DNA of 28,788 nt from Pseudoneurospora amorphoporcata. Lineage: Eukaryota > Ascomycota > Sordariomycetes > Sordariales > Sordariaceae. A program made the translations under genes and the position numbers. The DNA lies in assembly GCA_033297205.1 (NCBI GenBank), contig MU859355.1:1-28788 (forward strand). The letters run 5' to 3'. Numbering within the stretch: position 1 is the stretch's first letter; every line of letters begins with the position of its first letter. Shown here in pieces: positions 19,795 through 28,788 of this stretch. The notes beneath the pieces were generated by a model. It saw only the letters and a program-made list of their open reading frames with translations. It searched no databases and was not told the DNA's origin.

Positions 19795-20640
19795 CAATGG
19801 ACGCTGCTATGCTTGGCGGTAGAAAACGGGCATGAGACGGTCGTAAAATTGCTTCTCGACACCAGCAAGTTCAACTTGCAAAGGGAGGAGCTACGGACAG
19901 CTTTGTGGCTTGCGGAGCAAAAAGGCTATAAAGCGATCGTTAAGATGCTTCTCGATACTGGCAAGGTTGACGCAGGTATTCAGGATGAGAATGGACAGAC
20001 GGTGCTGCATATGGCGGCGATGAATGGGCATGAGGCGGTTGTTAAGCTGCTTTTCGATACTGGCAAGGTTGACGCAGATGCGAAGGATTGGGCTGGACGG
20101 ACAGCGCTGCATTGGGCGGCGATGAATGGGCATGAGGCGGTTGTTAAGCTGCTTCTCGATACTGGCAAGGTTGACGTAGATGCGAAGCATTGGGGATGCA
20201 CAGCGCTGTATTGGGCGGCGCAGAATGGGCATGAGGCGGTTGTTAAGCTGCTTCTCAATACTGGCAAGGTTGGGGATGGACGGACAGCGCTGCATACGGC
20301 GGCGCAGAATGGGCATGAGGCGGTTGTTAAGCTGCTTCTCGATACTGGCAAGGTTGACGCAGATGCGAAGGATGGGGATGAACGGACAGCGCTGTATTGG
20401 GCGGCGCAGAATGGGCATGAGGCGGTTGTTAAGCTGCTTCTCGATACTGGCAAGGTTGATGCAGATCCTAAGGATAGGGCTGGACGGACAGCGCTATATA
20501 TGGCGGCAGAGAATGGGCATGAGGCGGTTGTTAAGCTGCTTCTCGATACTGGCAAGGTTGACGCAGATGCGAAGGACGGAGATGGACGGACAGCGCTGTA
20601 TAGGGCGGCGCAGAATGGGCATGAGGCGGTTGTTAAACTA
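19795..20640 (+). repeat. Ankyrin-coding tandem array, units of about 102 bp
   Basis: Repeat consensus at protein level is GRTALxxAAQNGHEAVVKLL followed by LDTGKVDADAKDGD (34 residues). The first two units are diverged; those from 19990 are nearly identical in DNA (gggcatgaggcggttgttaa recurs in each). Variation clusters at the two residues before AA and at the last four. One unit (from 20200) is 84 bp through an in-frame 18-base loss; the unit before it is 99 bp. No stop falls in the array, unlike copy A. Confidence 0.9.
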
Positions 20641-21153
20641 CTCAGCCCTGCATCCTAAGAGGCAGGCTTGGAGGACAACTCCACTTCGAGTCAGCCTTTT
20701 ATAATCTTTCCTCTTACAAGAATTGATCTTGGTTTACTCCCTAATATTTATTATTTGGCTTTGAACAGGATAGTTCTTAAATTACTTATAATAGCCAGAA
20801 CATACTCTAGCTACCACCGAATTACCGACCGTTTAGTTGTAACCTCCAGGGACGGATGATATCCATTGGCAGCATATCAGGACTGGTTTGGTTTATTAGT
20901 TTCTCGCAAAACATATAATGTATTCGATGTCTTTTTCAATTCCTTTCTTTTTATTTCATTTTTCTAGCATGTTACCAGAAGGGTCTAGGAGGATAGGCAA
21001 ATTTATAGGAAATTTGTAAATTCTAGTAACCTTCTACTGTTGTCAAGCTGACGTATTCTATTACGAAGAAGCAAGACGATTCCATCCTTGACTCTCCTTT
21101 TGCAGGTGCCTGTACGGTCCAGATGCTACGGGGTTAACCCGTGACTGCCCAGT

Positions 21154-21325
21154 TGTTATAGGGTTAGCCTATGACATTGTCGCACTGTACGTGCGCGCGC
21201 ACGGACTGGCCTGTCTTGGCTCTCGCCTATATAGCCAGTCCTCTACGCACATCTTCCTTTTCTCTCCTTCGTATAACAACTCATATCTTACCATACCTCC
21301 GACGATGCTCTCTCGCCCCGTAATA
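21154..21325 (+). mobile_element. Solo LTR, family 1, in spacer B
   Basis: Starts 'tgttatagggttagcctatg' and ends 'gccccgtaata', flanked by ccagt on both sides (21149-21153 and 21326-21330). It has a TATA-like 'cctatatagcc' near 21226 and the pyrimidine-rich run before the end, as in the other family members. At 172 bp it is shorter than the 235-245 bp relatives. Spacer A holds the same insertion, reduced to 36 bp. Confidence 0.85.
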
Positions 21326-23145
21326 CCAGTCATGGCCAAGCTTGGTACAGTCGTAGAGGCCTCGATTCTCCTCGATCGGATAAGTGGTCTCTTCCTTAGT
21401 GGTGCTTGGGTGAGTCAACACACTTGAAGTAGTGTCGCCACAGCTACATGGTCTTCTTTAGTCTAAATACGAGAAATCGCGGTTTAACATGCGGCTTCAT
21501 ACCACCAACTAGGTGTTGAAGGTACTCCAAGACTGACTTCACACTAGGTAGTAATTCGGCTCGTATGGGTGACAAAATGCCATCCCTCTTTCTAGATTAA
21601 CCATGCTGACTGATGGGAAGAAGCTCAGTCTTGTGAATGGTCGTTACTGCCACTCCGACATCTCCGGTTCAGAATTCCGCCTGCGACTTTGAACTTGGTT
21701 GTAATAACCCAGAACAGGACAGCGAGTTCTACAACTTTACGCCCTCGCCGCTGAAGGATAAAGGTCACCGTGTGCTGCTATAGAACTATGGTATCGAAGC
21801 CTAATTTAGAATTAACGTTCAATATGCTAGCCCGCCTCATAGCCTTAGCCGCACTTGGCGTGAGTGATGGGATGAAAACGCTTCTGGAAACGCCGGCGTT
21901 TCTCACCACTGCCGGCGTATGAAGGGTTAATTTTTTACTTTTGCCACAGCGTGGCACTTACAGAAAAGTGTCCAGCCGCTAACCTCTGTTCCCCTACTTT
22001 CTGTAGGATTGACGTACTCGCCCTAACATTCATATCCCGGCAGAGGTGTAGCTGAGTCATCTAAACCCCTGTCAAAAACTCCTCCCATATATAATGTTCC
22101 CTTCAGTACTCTTATCTATGGGAGCGGGAAGAACAGGAAACGGGTCTTTTAATCACGTGGTAGGGTCAAAAAACTGAACCACCAGCTCCCATATCTATAT
22201 CGTTCGGATGGAGGTATTACGGTGAGTGGGGAGGCGGCGCTAAAAGGATGAATATAATTGGGCAGATTACGAGAAAAGTTGACCGTCCTGACACTACTAA
22301 GATTGCACTCGGTCAGTAGATGAGTCGATTGGCTAAGAGAGTTGTATGCCAGGGCTGCGGAATAAGGTGACGGCGGCGTTGAAAGCGATAACGCAACCCC
22401 AGCTCTAGGATTAGAAGCCGGCAGCTAGGGTGGGATAGCTTTAAGCTTGGGCCAGTGGGGGCCCATGTCAGCACCCCCGCCCCCTGGTATACTTGTATAG
22501 GGCTTGCTCGAAGCGAGGCTAGAAGCTTTGATATTAAAATAAACGCTACCCGAAGTAAACCCTCTAGTTGCCTTTTTGGTATGTCTTCTATTGTAGTATT
22601 AAAGTTGCATTTGATCCTTGAAAGATGAAACGTTAATATAGCACGCTAACATTAGGCTTGATGCTAGGTGCGGCGCTACGAAGATCCCTCCACCTTTCCG
22701 CCGCTAGAGGGTGTGTAATCTATTAGGCGTCATTCCCTTATCTTTATCTCTTTTCTATTATTACTAGCGTCCTTCCGGACCATCGTTTCTAGTGTAATAG
22801 CAACCAGTTAGGGTAAATAATTACACTAGATTAGACTAAAAGATGGTAACCGAATGAGCCTTAAAGGAACGGGAATATCCCAAAAAGACTCTTCTGGCGT
22901 CACGCCGGTTACATTCCGGAGTACTAGCCAACAACAAATAGCTCTAGTAACATATATCCTAAATCCGGGAGGAAACGTATAGCGTACGGCCAAATTTCCC
23001 CTAATATCTCGTACGGAAGTCCTTACAACTATAATAAGCGTCGTAACACTAAGCGGCTACTACCTAAAGGAGGGAGGTAGGTCTAGTATTTATGCAAGTT
23101 CGTCAGGCAAGGCAGAATACGAGCCTGTCTGCCTTGTTAATAAGA

Positions 23146-23245
23146 TAGAAAGAAGAAGAGTAAATTAGAGGAAGAGGGAGGAAGAGGGAGGGAGAGTCTT
23201 CTTGTACCTTAACGCTACCTAAGGAAGAGGGAGGAAGAGGGGGGA
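23146..23245 (+). repeat. Purine-rich tract, paralogue of 13294-13425
   Basis: gaagaagag / gaggaagaggga units, shorter than in spacer A and with a few changes to A (aagagtaaatta against aagagcaagtta). Confidence 0.8.
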
Positions 23246-23616
23246 AAAAGATAGGTGGTTACGTATAAAAGCATAAGAATAGACGGAAAGAAATAAAAAA
23301 GAGGCTTTTGTAGCGTAATAAACCCTAGTTATTATTAGTAACTATAAATAAAGACCAATTTGAAGCAAATTAGCGTTCCAAATTGAGAGCCTTCCCCGAG
23401 TTGGTTATAAGTAATTACTAGGTAAGTCGCCGGAGAAGGTATCTTTCGAATAAAAAAGAAAGGAGAAAGAAACCCAAATCACCCTAACAAGATAGTAGGA
23501 TGCTTATCGTTAGATCCCTATCCCAAGTTGTATCGACGCTAATGCAACTTATTCTTTATATCTCTTCCGATAGCGCAACTATCCAATATCTGCGAGCGTT
23601 TACATAACAACCACCG

Positions 23617-23860
23617 TAGATAATAGTAGTAGCACGGTATAAATAACCGAAAAGGCTTTTTATATGCTAATCTACTATAGTCGAAAACGTCGTACTTTAT
23701 CTAATATAGAGCGATAGGTAAAGAGAGTTTCTTTACAGATTATATTTTAAGATAAAAATTCAAAACATCCCTCGATTTTTGTTTACCTAATTATTCACGC
23801 ATTTACGTCCTATCTTTATATTATTAAACTTAAAACATATCAATTATTAACTCTTTAAAA
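23617..23860. other. AT-rich DNA without recognised feature
   Basis: Begins where the similarity between the two HET modules stops. Rich in A/T with many TA dinucleotides, as expected of heavily RIP-mutated repeat DNA. Nothing else recognised. Confidence 0.5.
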
Positions 23861-23889
23861 CCCTTATAGGAACAAACATTACACTACTC

Positions 23890-24472
23890 CACGCACATTC
23901 GTTCTCCTCTTTCGACTTTTAAACCCGAATTCAATCCCGATCACGTACCTATAGTCGACAAATTCTTTGACGTTTTGGAAACGAAGCTATATATATAATA
24001 TCTAAGAGACCTGGATTCTATACTAGCTTTAATGGATTATAATAACTCCGTTTACCTATTTTATTCGCAATCTAAAAAGGACTTTCTGGCTTAATACTAC
24101 GCCAAGCTCTCCTTAGCAGACACGGGTGCGGATAAAAAGTCTCCCATTCCTACAATTGCCCCTTCTACTATTACGGTTACACCTGAAGCGCTAGCCTAGC
24201 AATCCTAGATTGTTATAGAGACTACGGGCACGGGAGCTATAGGCTTTACTATTACTACGGTTACGGGCATCGCGGGCATATCTACGCGCACTATAACCGG
24301 ACCGGACGGAACCGTCCTCGTCCCACCTCCCATCCCTACCCACCCCGGCTATAAACTCTCCCCGCAAATAGCTAAAGTGATGGAAGATTATACGATCAAG
24401 TATTATTACGACTATATAAAGGCTAAGTATCTATTTAAAAACAAGGTAAGCAAACGAGTAGTAAAAAGTTAG
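23890..24472 (+). pseudogene. Unrecognised coding relic, plus strand
   Basis: One frame of about 190 codons is broken only by TAA/TAG and keeps protein-like composition: STFKPEFNPDHVPIVDKFFD, LRDLDSILALMDYNNSVYLF, a stop, YYAKLSLADTGADKKSPIP, then a Thr/Ile/Gly/Pro-rich part (TITGPDGTVLVPPPIPTHPG) and KVMEDYTIKYYYDYIKAKY. The stops fit mutated Gln codons. I recognise no domain. Position among transposon relics suggests a gag or ORF1-like protein, but that is only inference. Confidence 0.4.
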
Positions 24473-25658
24473 ATGAAGAATTGGAAACTTATTATTATTA
24501 GATCGTAGTAAAGGTCCTCGAAAATACTTAAGAGAACCTTATAGAATTGTTATAAAATAAACTTAATTGGATGAGTAACGAGGAAGAGGATAATAATCTC
24601 GACCTTAACTCCAACATAGAGGAAGGCAAACCATCCTAGGTCGCGGCCATACAAGCTCGTCTTCCGGTAGTTGAACTTTAGACTTCAATAAAAGCATTTC
24701 TTTAGCAGTATAGACAGCTGTTTTATGTCTTACAATTGGTACGATCGCCGCTTAGCGTCGATTCTATGCGCCTACAAGTCTTAAAGAAAATAAAAAGTAA
24801 GGTATTAATACATTATCCGCTTAAAAATACTAATTATTATAATAGCTTAATTATTAATAGTACTAGCAATTTAGACTCTATTTTAATTTATTAGTTCTAT
24901 TCAAATTTATAGCCTTACCCGCACCACGTCTCTATAAATAGTGCAAGCTATACTATTACTAACCTTATAGACCCCGTAATAGAAAGTTACGACCCTCGCC
25001 TAAGTCGAGTTATTAATTAGCGCCTTGAAGTCTCTAGGTTTAAAATACTCAGCCTCTAGAAAAGAAATATACTTTAGGCTATTGGCTTGTAGTTGTAATA
25101 CCGTTAGGAGGGTATTATAAAGTATTAAAAAGATGAATGTAATTAATTGTATATATAAAGTGTAATAATTCTAGAAATAATCTAGAGAGGGGAGCTTGTA
25201 GCGGTCGAAGACTATATATACGTAAGTTATCCTTATTTAATCTATAGGACTTATACAAGTAGGGATGCGACTAAGGGGTCGGGTTAATTTAACCGAACCC
25301 AAAAGGCGCCTACCAAGGCTAGTACGTTAAGTATTAGTAAAATAATACGTAATGCCTATGATACCATTCCGGTTATTGTTATTATTATTGTTATTATATT
25401 TAATGTCTACTTCTACTTCCTGTAGGGTATGAGACGTGCAGTATCAGTGAATTTAGCGTATAAAATTAAGAATAATACCCTAACTATCTACTAAAACTAT
25501 TAATCCGAGGGCAAACCGAGGCTTATTGCTAGTAAATATTACGTATTACCTATAACGTAAACGCGGCCCAATACCTTTAATTAAATTGCCTAGTAAGCGA
25601 GCTGCTAATATATAGCAGGACCTATAGAACAAAGGAAAAAACATAAGAATAGGTAAAA
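24473..25658. other. AT-rich, heavily mutated DNA; nothing recognised
   Basis: About 1.2 kb dominated by TA-rich words, without an open frame of note in any direction. A near-palindrome around 25277-25302 (gggtcgggttaa / ttaaccgaaccc) and a TATA-like 'tgtatatataaag' near 25149 stand out. It includes the 3' flank of the LINE on the minus strand. Confidence 0.5.
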
Positions 25659-27263
25659 TCACTCCTCCCCGTTCTCTCTCTTACTATCCTCCTCCCGCAA
25701 AGCTTCCTCTCGCAAAGCCTCCTCCCGTCTCCTTATATAATAAATTAGCCTATCTAAGTCTACCGTAACCTTTTTAATATCGTGACCGTAGTTAACTTCT
25801 ACTCCTTTATTCTGTAAAAACCTCGTAAAGTTATTAGCTATACCTTCGTTATCAATATATTATTACTAGAGTAACTAGCGCTATACTTTTCTCATACAAG
25901 TCTATGAAAAGAAGTGCAAAGTCTAGATCCTAGCGATAAAGCGCTACTAGTAAATCCTAATAGCAAGGGAGAGGTTCTCCCGCGTAGCCACTTCGTCTAT
26001 AACTAGGGAAACCGTATATGCCTTCTTATAAAAGAAGGTATGGAAGGGATTCTTCTAGCTTCTATAAAAGCACGTTAGCAGCGTGTCCTCGTACTCGAAA
26101 CGCTCGTAGTAGGCCTTAAAATCCCCGTAGCCAAACCTAACCACGAGGAGGTAATATAAAGAGCGTCTATCCAACTTTTTTAGTTCGTTATTAGGTTTGA
26201 TAGTGACCCCCAACCGGTAGTCTATATAAGACTTTAGCTTGTTCGTAGCCTACTATATTTTAAAATCCGTACGCGCCTCCCTCTTAGTAAGCCGCCTTGA
26301 GTGCGTAAGGGTAGTTAAGCCTTTATTAACTACTTCTCCCCCTTCCGCTCCCGCCTTAGCAAGTCCGTCGGCAATCTCGTTGCCCGTAATACCCTTATGG
26401 CTAGGGACCTAGCGGACGCTAACTAGATTAGGGCTATAGCCCTTACGAGTAGCGCGGAAATTAAGGAAAGCCGCTTGTAACGACGCAACTAGGGTTCCTC
26501 AGAGTCTTCTAATAACAGACGTATTATTAAGGTATATTGTAATGCGTAGCTAAATTTATACTTCCGGGAAGAGCGCTATAGTAGCTTTAAGATAATGCCG
26601 CGCTCTTTCCGCCTCCGCATCGAAAACTTTCGTATATTCTAATTGACCGCATCCGCGGCCAAGTTCTATCTATCCTTAAAAGATTACGTAGCTAAAGCCT
26701 ACGCACTCGCCCTCTCGTTTTTTTTTCTTTAGCGTCGAGGTCCTCCGCGTACGTTGGAAGGCTTATCTACTTAGCTATTATGAAGCCGTTAGTGTAAACG
26801 ACGATTTCCGAGGGATCTAGTTGGAGAAGCTATTCTTTAAAATCCTTAGTAGCCCTATCTTTAAATATAGGCGCTAAATCTTTATAAGTATTTTTATTAT
26901 AGACGGGCGGCTATAGAACTAGTCATAAAAAAAGTAAAGCGAGTTAAGTAGCCATCTATAGCGTTATAAAGCGGCGAAGTAGGCTATATAGCGTTATTCG
27001 GGGTTCTGAAAGACGTAGGACAAGCGGGTAGGCGGGATTTAAAGTAAGGAAGCGTACAGCGTACCGCCGGCAGGCCGCTTCTAAAAGAAGGAGGATAGGA
27101 GGTAGGCTAACTTCGCGGTAGAAAATAACTAGGCGCGTCGTTCTCCACACTGGTAAACTAGCGCAGATAGTAATATTTACCGCTATCTAAACTTTATAAA
27201 CGAGGTCCGCCAGTCCGTTACTAATAAGTGGAAACTTTTCTTATTTACAATAAAGGGCGTGCT
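25659..27263 (-). pseudogene. Tad1-like LINE ORF2, 3' part with RNase H, RIP-damaged
   Basis: Minus strand. The RNase H domain begins with VYTNGF (about 26797-26779), where the family has VYTDGS, so a catalytic Asp has become Asn by G-to-A. It ends near 26410-26340 with VPSHKGITGNEIADGLAKAG, preceded by TAG for the usual Trp. The C-terminus is charged and repetitive (RREEALREEALREED) and stops with TGA at 25661-25659. Non-LTR retrotransposons of the Tad1 group carry RNase H after RT. It is the continuation of the RT at 27510-28788, separated by the solo LTR. Many in-frame stops; not functional. Confidence 0.8.
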
Positions 27264-27504
27264 TATTATAGGATTACCTATAATAGTACTAGTGATGCGC
27301 TACACGATTGGCACAACTATCGAGTCTCCGTTGTCCATTGGCCAATAGGATCGCACGCATGCACCAGTGGGCCTCGGTCTAGATCCAGGATATAGCTCAG
27401 CCTTACTCTATATCTAGACCGCATACTTCTTCCCTCCCCTTTTCTCTCCTCGTACAACTACGTATGTCACATCTACCCCCTACCTCTCGCCCTGCACCAT
27501 GATA
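27264..27504 (+). mobile_element. Solo LTR, family 1, inserted in the LINE
   Basis: 241 bp, starts 'tattataggattacctataa', ends 'ctgcaccatgata', flanked by gtgct on both sides (27259-27263 and 27505-27509). It closely matches the LTR at 2382-2626. Original TGTCA...TGACA ends are RIP-altered here too. The insertion splits the LINE between RT and RNase H, so it is younger than the LINE. Confidence 0.9.
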
Positions 27505-27509
27505 GTGCT

Positions 27510-28788
27510 TCTTATAGCCTAGCTACTAAATTTTAGAGCTAAATAGAGCTTTTAACAGAACGACAGCCTTTATAGCCTTTACTATAGAACCTAAAGGAGC
27601 GTCGTAGTAAACTCTATTGAGACCGCGTATATAGTAGACTACTTACTTAGCGGAGGCGAGCCTATATTTAATATAATACTTCCAATTTAGCTTACTATAG
27701 AGCCAAATTCCTAGCTAACGCATTGCCGGCTATACAACCACCTCGACTCCTCCGTGCGTAATAGTCGGGAAAAGCGTAATTTATTTTTTCCTAGAGAAAA
27801 ATTGAATTTTAGTCTTATTTGGGGAGAAATCGATAGTATTGTCTATTCCCTATCGGACTATAGCGTTTAACTCTCGTTAGGCCTTCTCTACAACCTCTTC
27901 GTTTAAAAAGCTAGTAATAAGGATTGTACAATCGTCTATATATCTAAAATGCTACGCTTCGCTCTCCTTAAGGCAATAAACTAGTTTTATATAGAGTAGG
28001 TAGATAATTAGCGAGGTAGGTAAGCCCTAAAGGAGTTTACATTTAAGACGGCGTATAAGAGTAGTTACCCTTAGATATTGAACGTAAGCTATACAGTTCG
28101 TTATAAAAGACTCCACCTAGCGGACTACGTAGTCCGGCCACCCTTACTCCCGCAAACGTAAAATTAACCTATTTACTAGGACAATATTAAAAGCACCTTT
28201 AATATTTATAGCTACTAATACAATAATAAGTCCCTTGTTAAGTGCAGCTTCGATATTGTAAAATAGAGCTTCTACAATATTAACGGCCGAACGCCTTAAG
28301 AAGGCGCTAGCCTACTAGGGGTTTAAAACCCCGTTAGAAATAGCCGTCTAAGCAATCCGCCTACTAATAAAGCGTTTAATACCTTTTCTAAAGTAGGATA
28401 GGAGTAAAATAGGCTACTATCCTTTAATTATCGTTTAGTCCTTCCTAAATTTTAATATTATAACCACTTCCGCCTATTAAAAGACTTAGGGGTAGTAGCC
28501 GGTAATAACGTAGCTCTAATAGAATTGTAGGATAGAGTTTTTAATAGATTTCTAAGATACTTTTAACATGCGGACCGTAATGCCGTCGGTGCTTAGGGAC
28601 GTATTATTAAAATTATAAAGGGTTTTATAAACTTCGTCCGCGTGGACGACAGACGACTAGGGTAGGCGACGGCGTAATATTGTAGGTACCTAGCTAGTTT
28701 CGAGATCTTTTTCTTCGCTATTCCTTTTTAAAAGGGCTATGCGGAGGGCCTCCGCCTTAGCTTCTAACTCAACGACGGTCTACCTATT
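27510..28788 (-). pseudogene. Tad1-like LINE ORF2, reverse transcriptase part, RIP-damaged, runs off the window
   Basis: Minus strand. Near 28640-28560 ADEVYKTLYNFNNTSLSTDG followed by ITVRML matches the early RT region of Tad1-type LINEs. Fragments of later RT motifs follow, and the catalytic box reads YIDD at 27942-27931 in the context HFRYIDDCTILITSFLN. Many TAG/TAA stops and substitutions interrupt the frame. The upstream endonuclease part would lie beyond 28788. RT copies the element's RNA at the nicked target; this copy cannot. Confidence 0.8.

Larger units (their letters stand above)
18084..20658 (+). pseudogene. HET-ankyrin allorecognition-type gene, copy B, nearly intact with two TAG breaks
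   Basis: Exon 1 (ATG 18084 to 18635) codes for most of the HET domain: YKALSYVWGS (~18237), NLYEALLHLR, a TAG at 18375-18377 where Trp is usual, IDAIYINQ, VIVWLGE and WFERIW. A 55-base intron (18636-18690) restores the frame to VLQEVAAARHILIKCG. Exon 2 holds a HET-family C-terminal signature (GDIICLLQGASRP), a helical linker, then eight ankyrin repeats and a partial ninth (about 19795-20640), ending VVKLLSPAS-TAA. A second TAG is at 19192-19194. Both stops fit one G-to-A or C-to-T change each. There is no NACHT domain between HET and ankyrin. HET domains trigger incompatibility cell death in fungi and ankyrin repeats usually bind proteins. Without readthrough, the product would end after ~97 residues. 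Confidence 0.85.
20659..23616 (+). repeat. Spacer B: segment paralogous to 10483-13791
   Basis: Follows HET-ANK copy B as spacer A follows copy A. It starts with the gene's 3' flank ('gaggcaggcttggaggacaa'), contains a solo LTR (21154-21325) and the conserved block around 'aacgccggcgtttctcacca' (21889). It ends at 'caaccaccg' inside the HET-NACHT sequence, after which copy B stops resembling A. Right of about 22.3 kb B is much more CpA-to-TpA mutated than A (e.g. atcaaaacaaac in A, attaaaataaac in B). No convincing gene. Confidence 0.85.

Noticed and set aside
19891..20555. Long open frames antisense to the ankyrin array
   Set aside because: They mirror the tandem repeat; the sense frame has clear ankyrin repeats.

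Overview
The window looks like nuclear DNA of a filamentous ascomycete (Pezizomycotina). It carries relics of fungal HET-domain and NLR-type allorecognition genes among Ty3/Gypsy and Tad1-like LINE relics. Old repeats are full of CpA-to-TpA / TpG-to-TpA changes, the signature of repeat-induced point mutation (RIP). Most in-frame stops are TAG or TAA where Gln (CAG/CAA) or Trp (TGG) is expected. No complete undamaged gene was found. The best-preserved one is a HET-ankyrin gene at about 18.08-20.66 kb.

Layout. 1-2626: a plus-strand chromovirus (Ty3/Gypsy) reduced to LTR tail, integrase, chromodomain and 3' LTR. 2627-6290: a second Gypsy element on the minus strand (LTR, gag, protease, linker), cut off where the first one abuts it. 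6292-6500: a fragment resembling another gag N-terminus. 6525-7619: two LTR-like insertions. 7786-10482: RIP-mutated ankyrin 3' half of a HET-ANK gene (copy A), holding three LTR-like insertions, one nested. 10483-13791: spacer A. About 13755-15265: a broken HET-NACHT-TPR gene. 15631-16126: an LTR-like element. 16683-17099: an intact MITE with a perfect 8-bp target duplication. 17676-20658: HET-ANK copy B. 20659-23616: spacer B, paralogous to spacer A. 23617-25658: AT-rich RIP-mutated DNA with an unrecognised coding relic. 25659-28788: minus-strand LINE ORF2 (reverse transcriptase, RNase H), split by a solo LTR.

The central observation is that the unit [HET-ANK - about 3 kb spacer - start of HET-NACHT] occurs twice head to tail. 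The two copies are damaged unequally. Copy A has the degraded ankyrin part, while copy B has the more degraded far end of the spacer, so damage rises towards the outer transposon blocks. HET, NACHT and repeat-domain proteins are known in fungi as allorecognition or incompatibility factors; any joint function of these two genes is inference. The copies also provide empty sites and shared insertions, which give a relative order of events.
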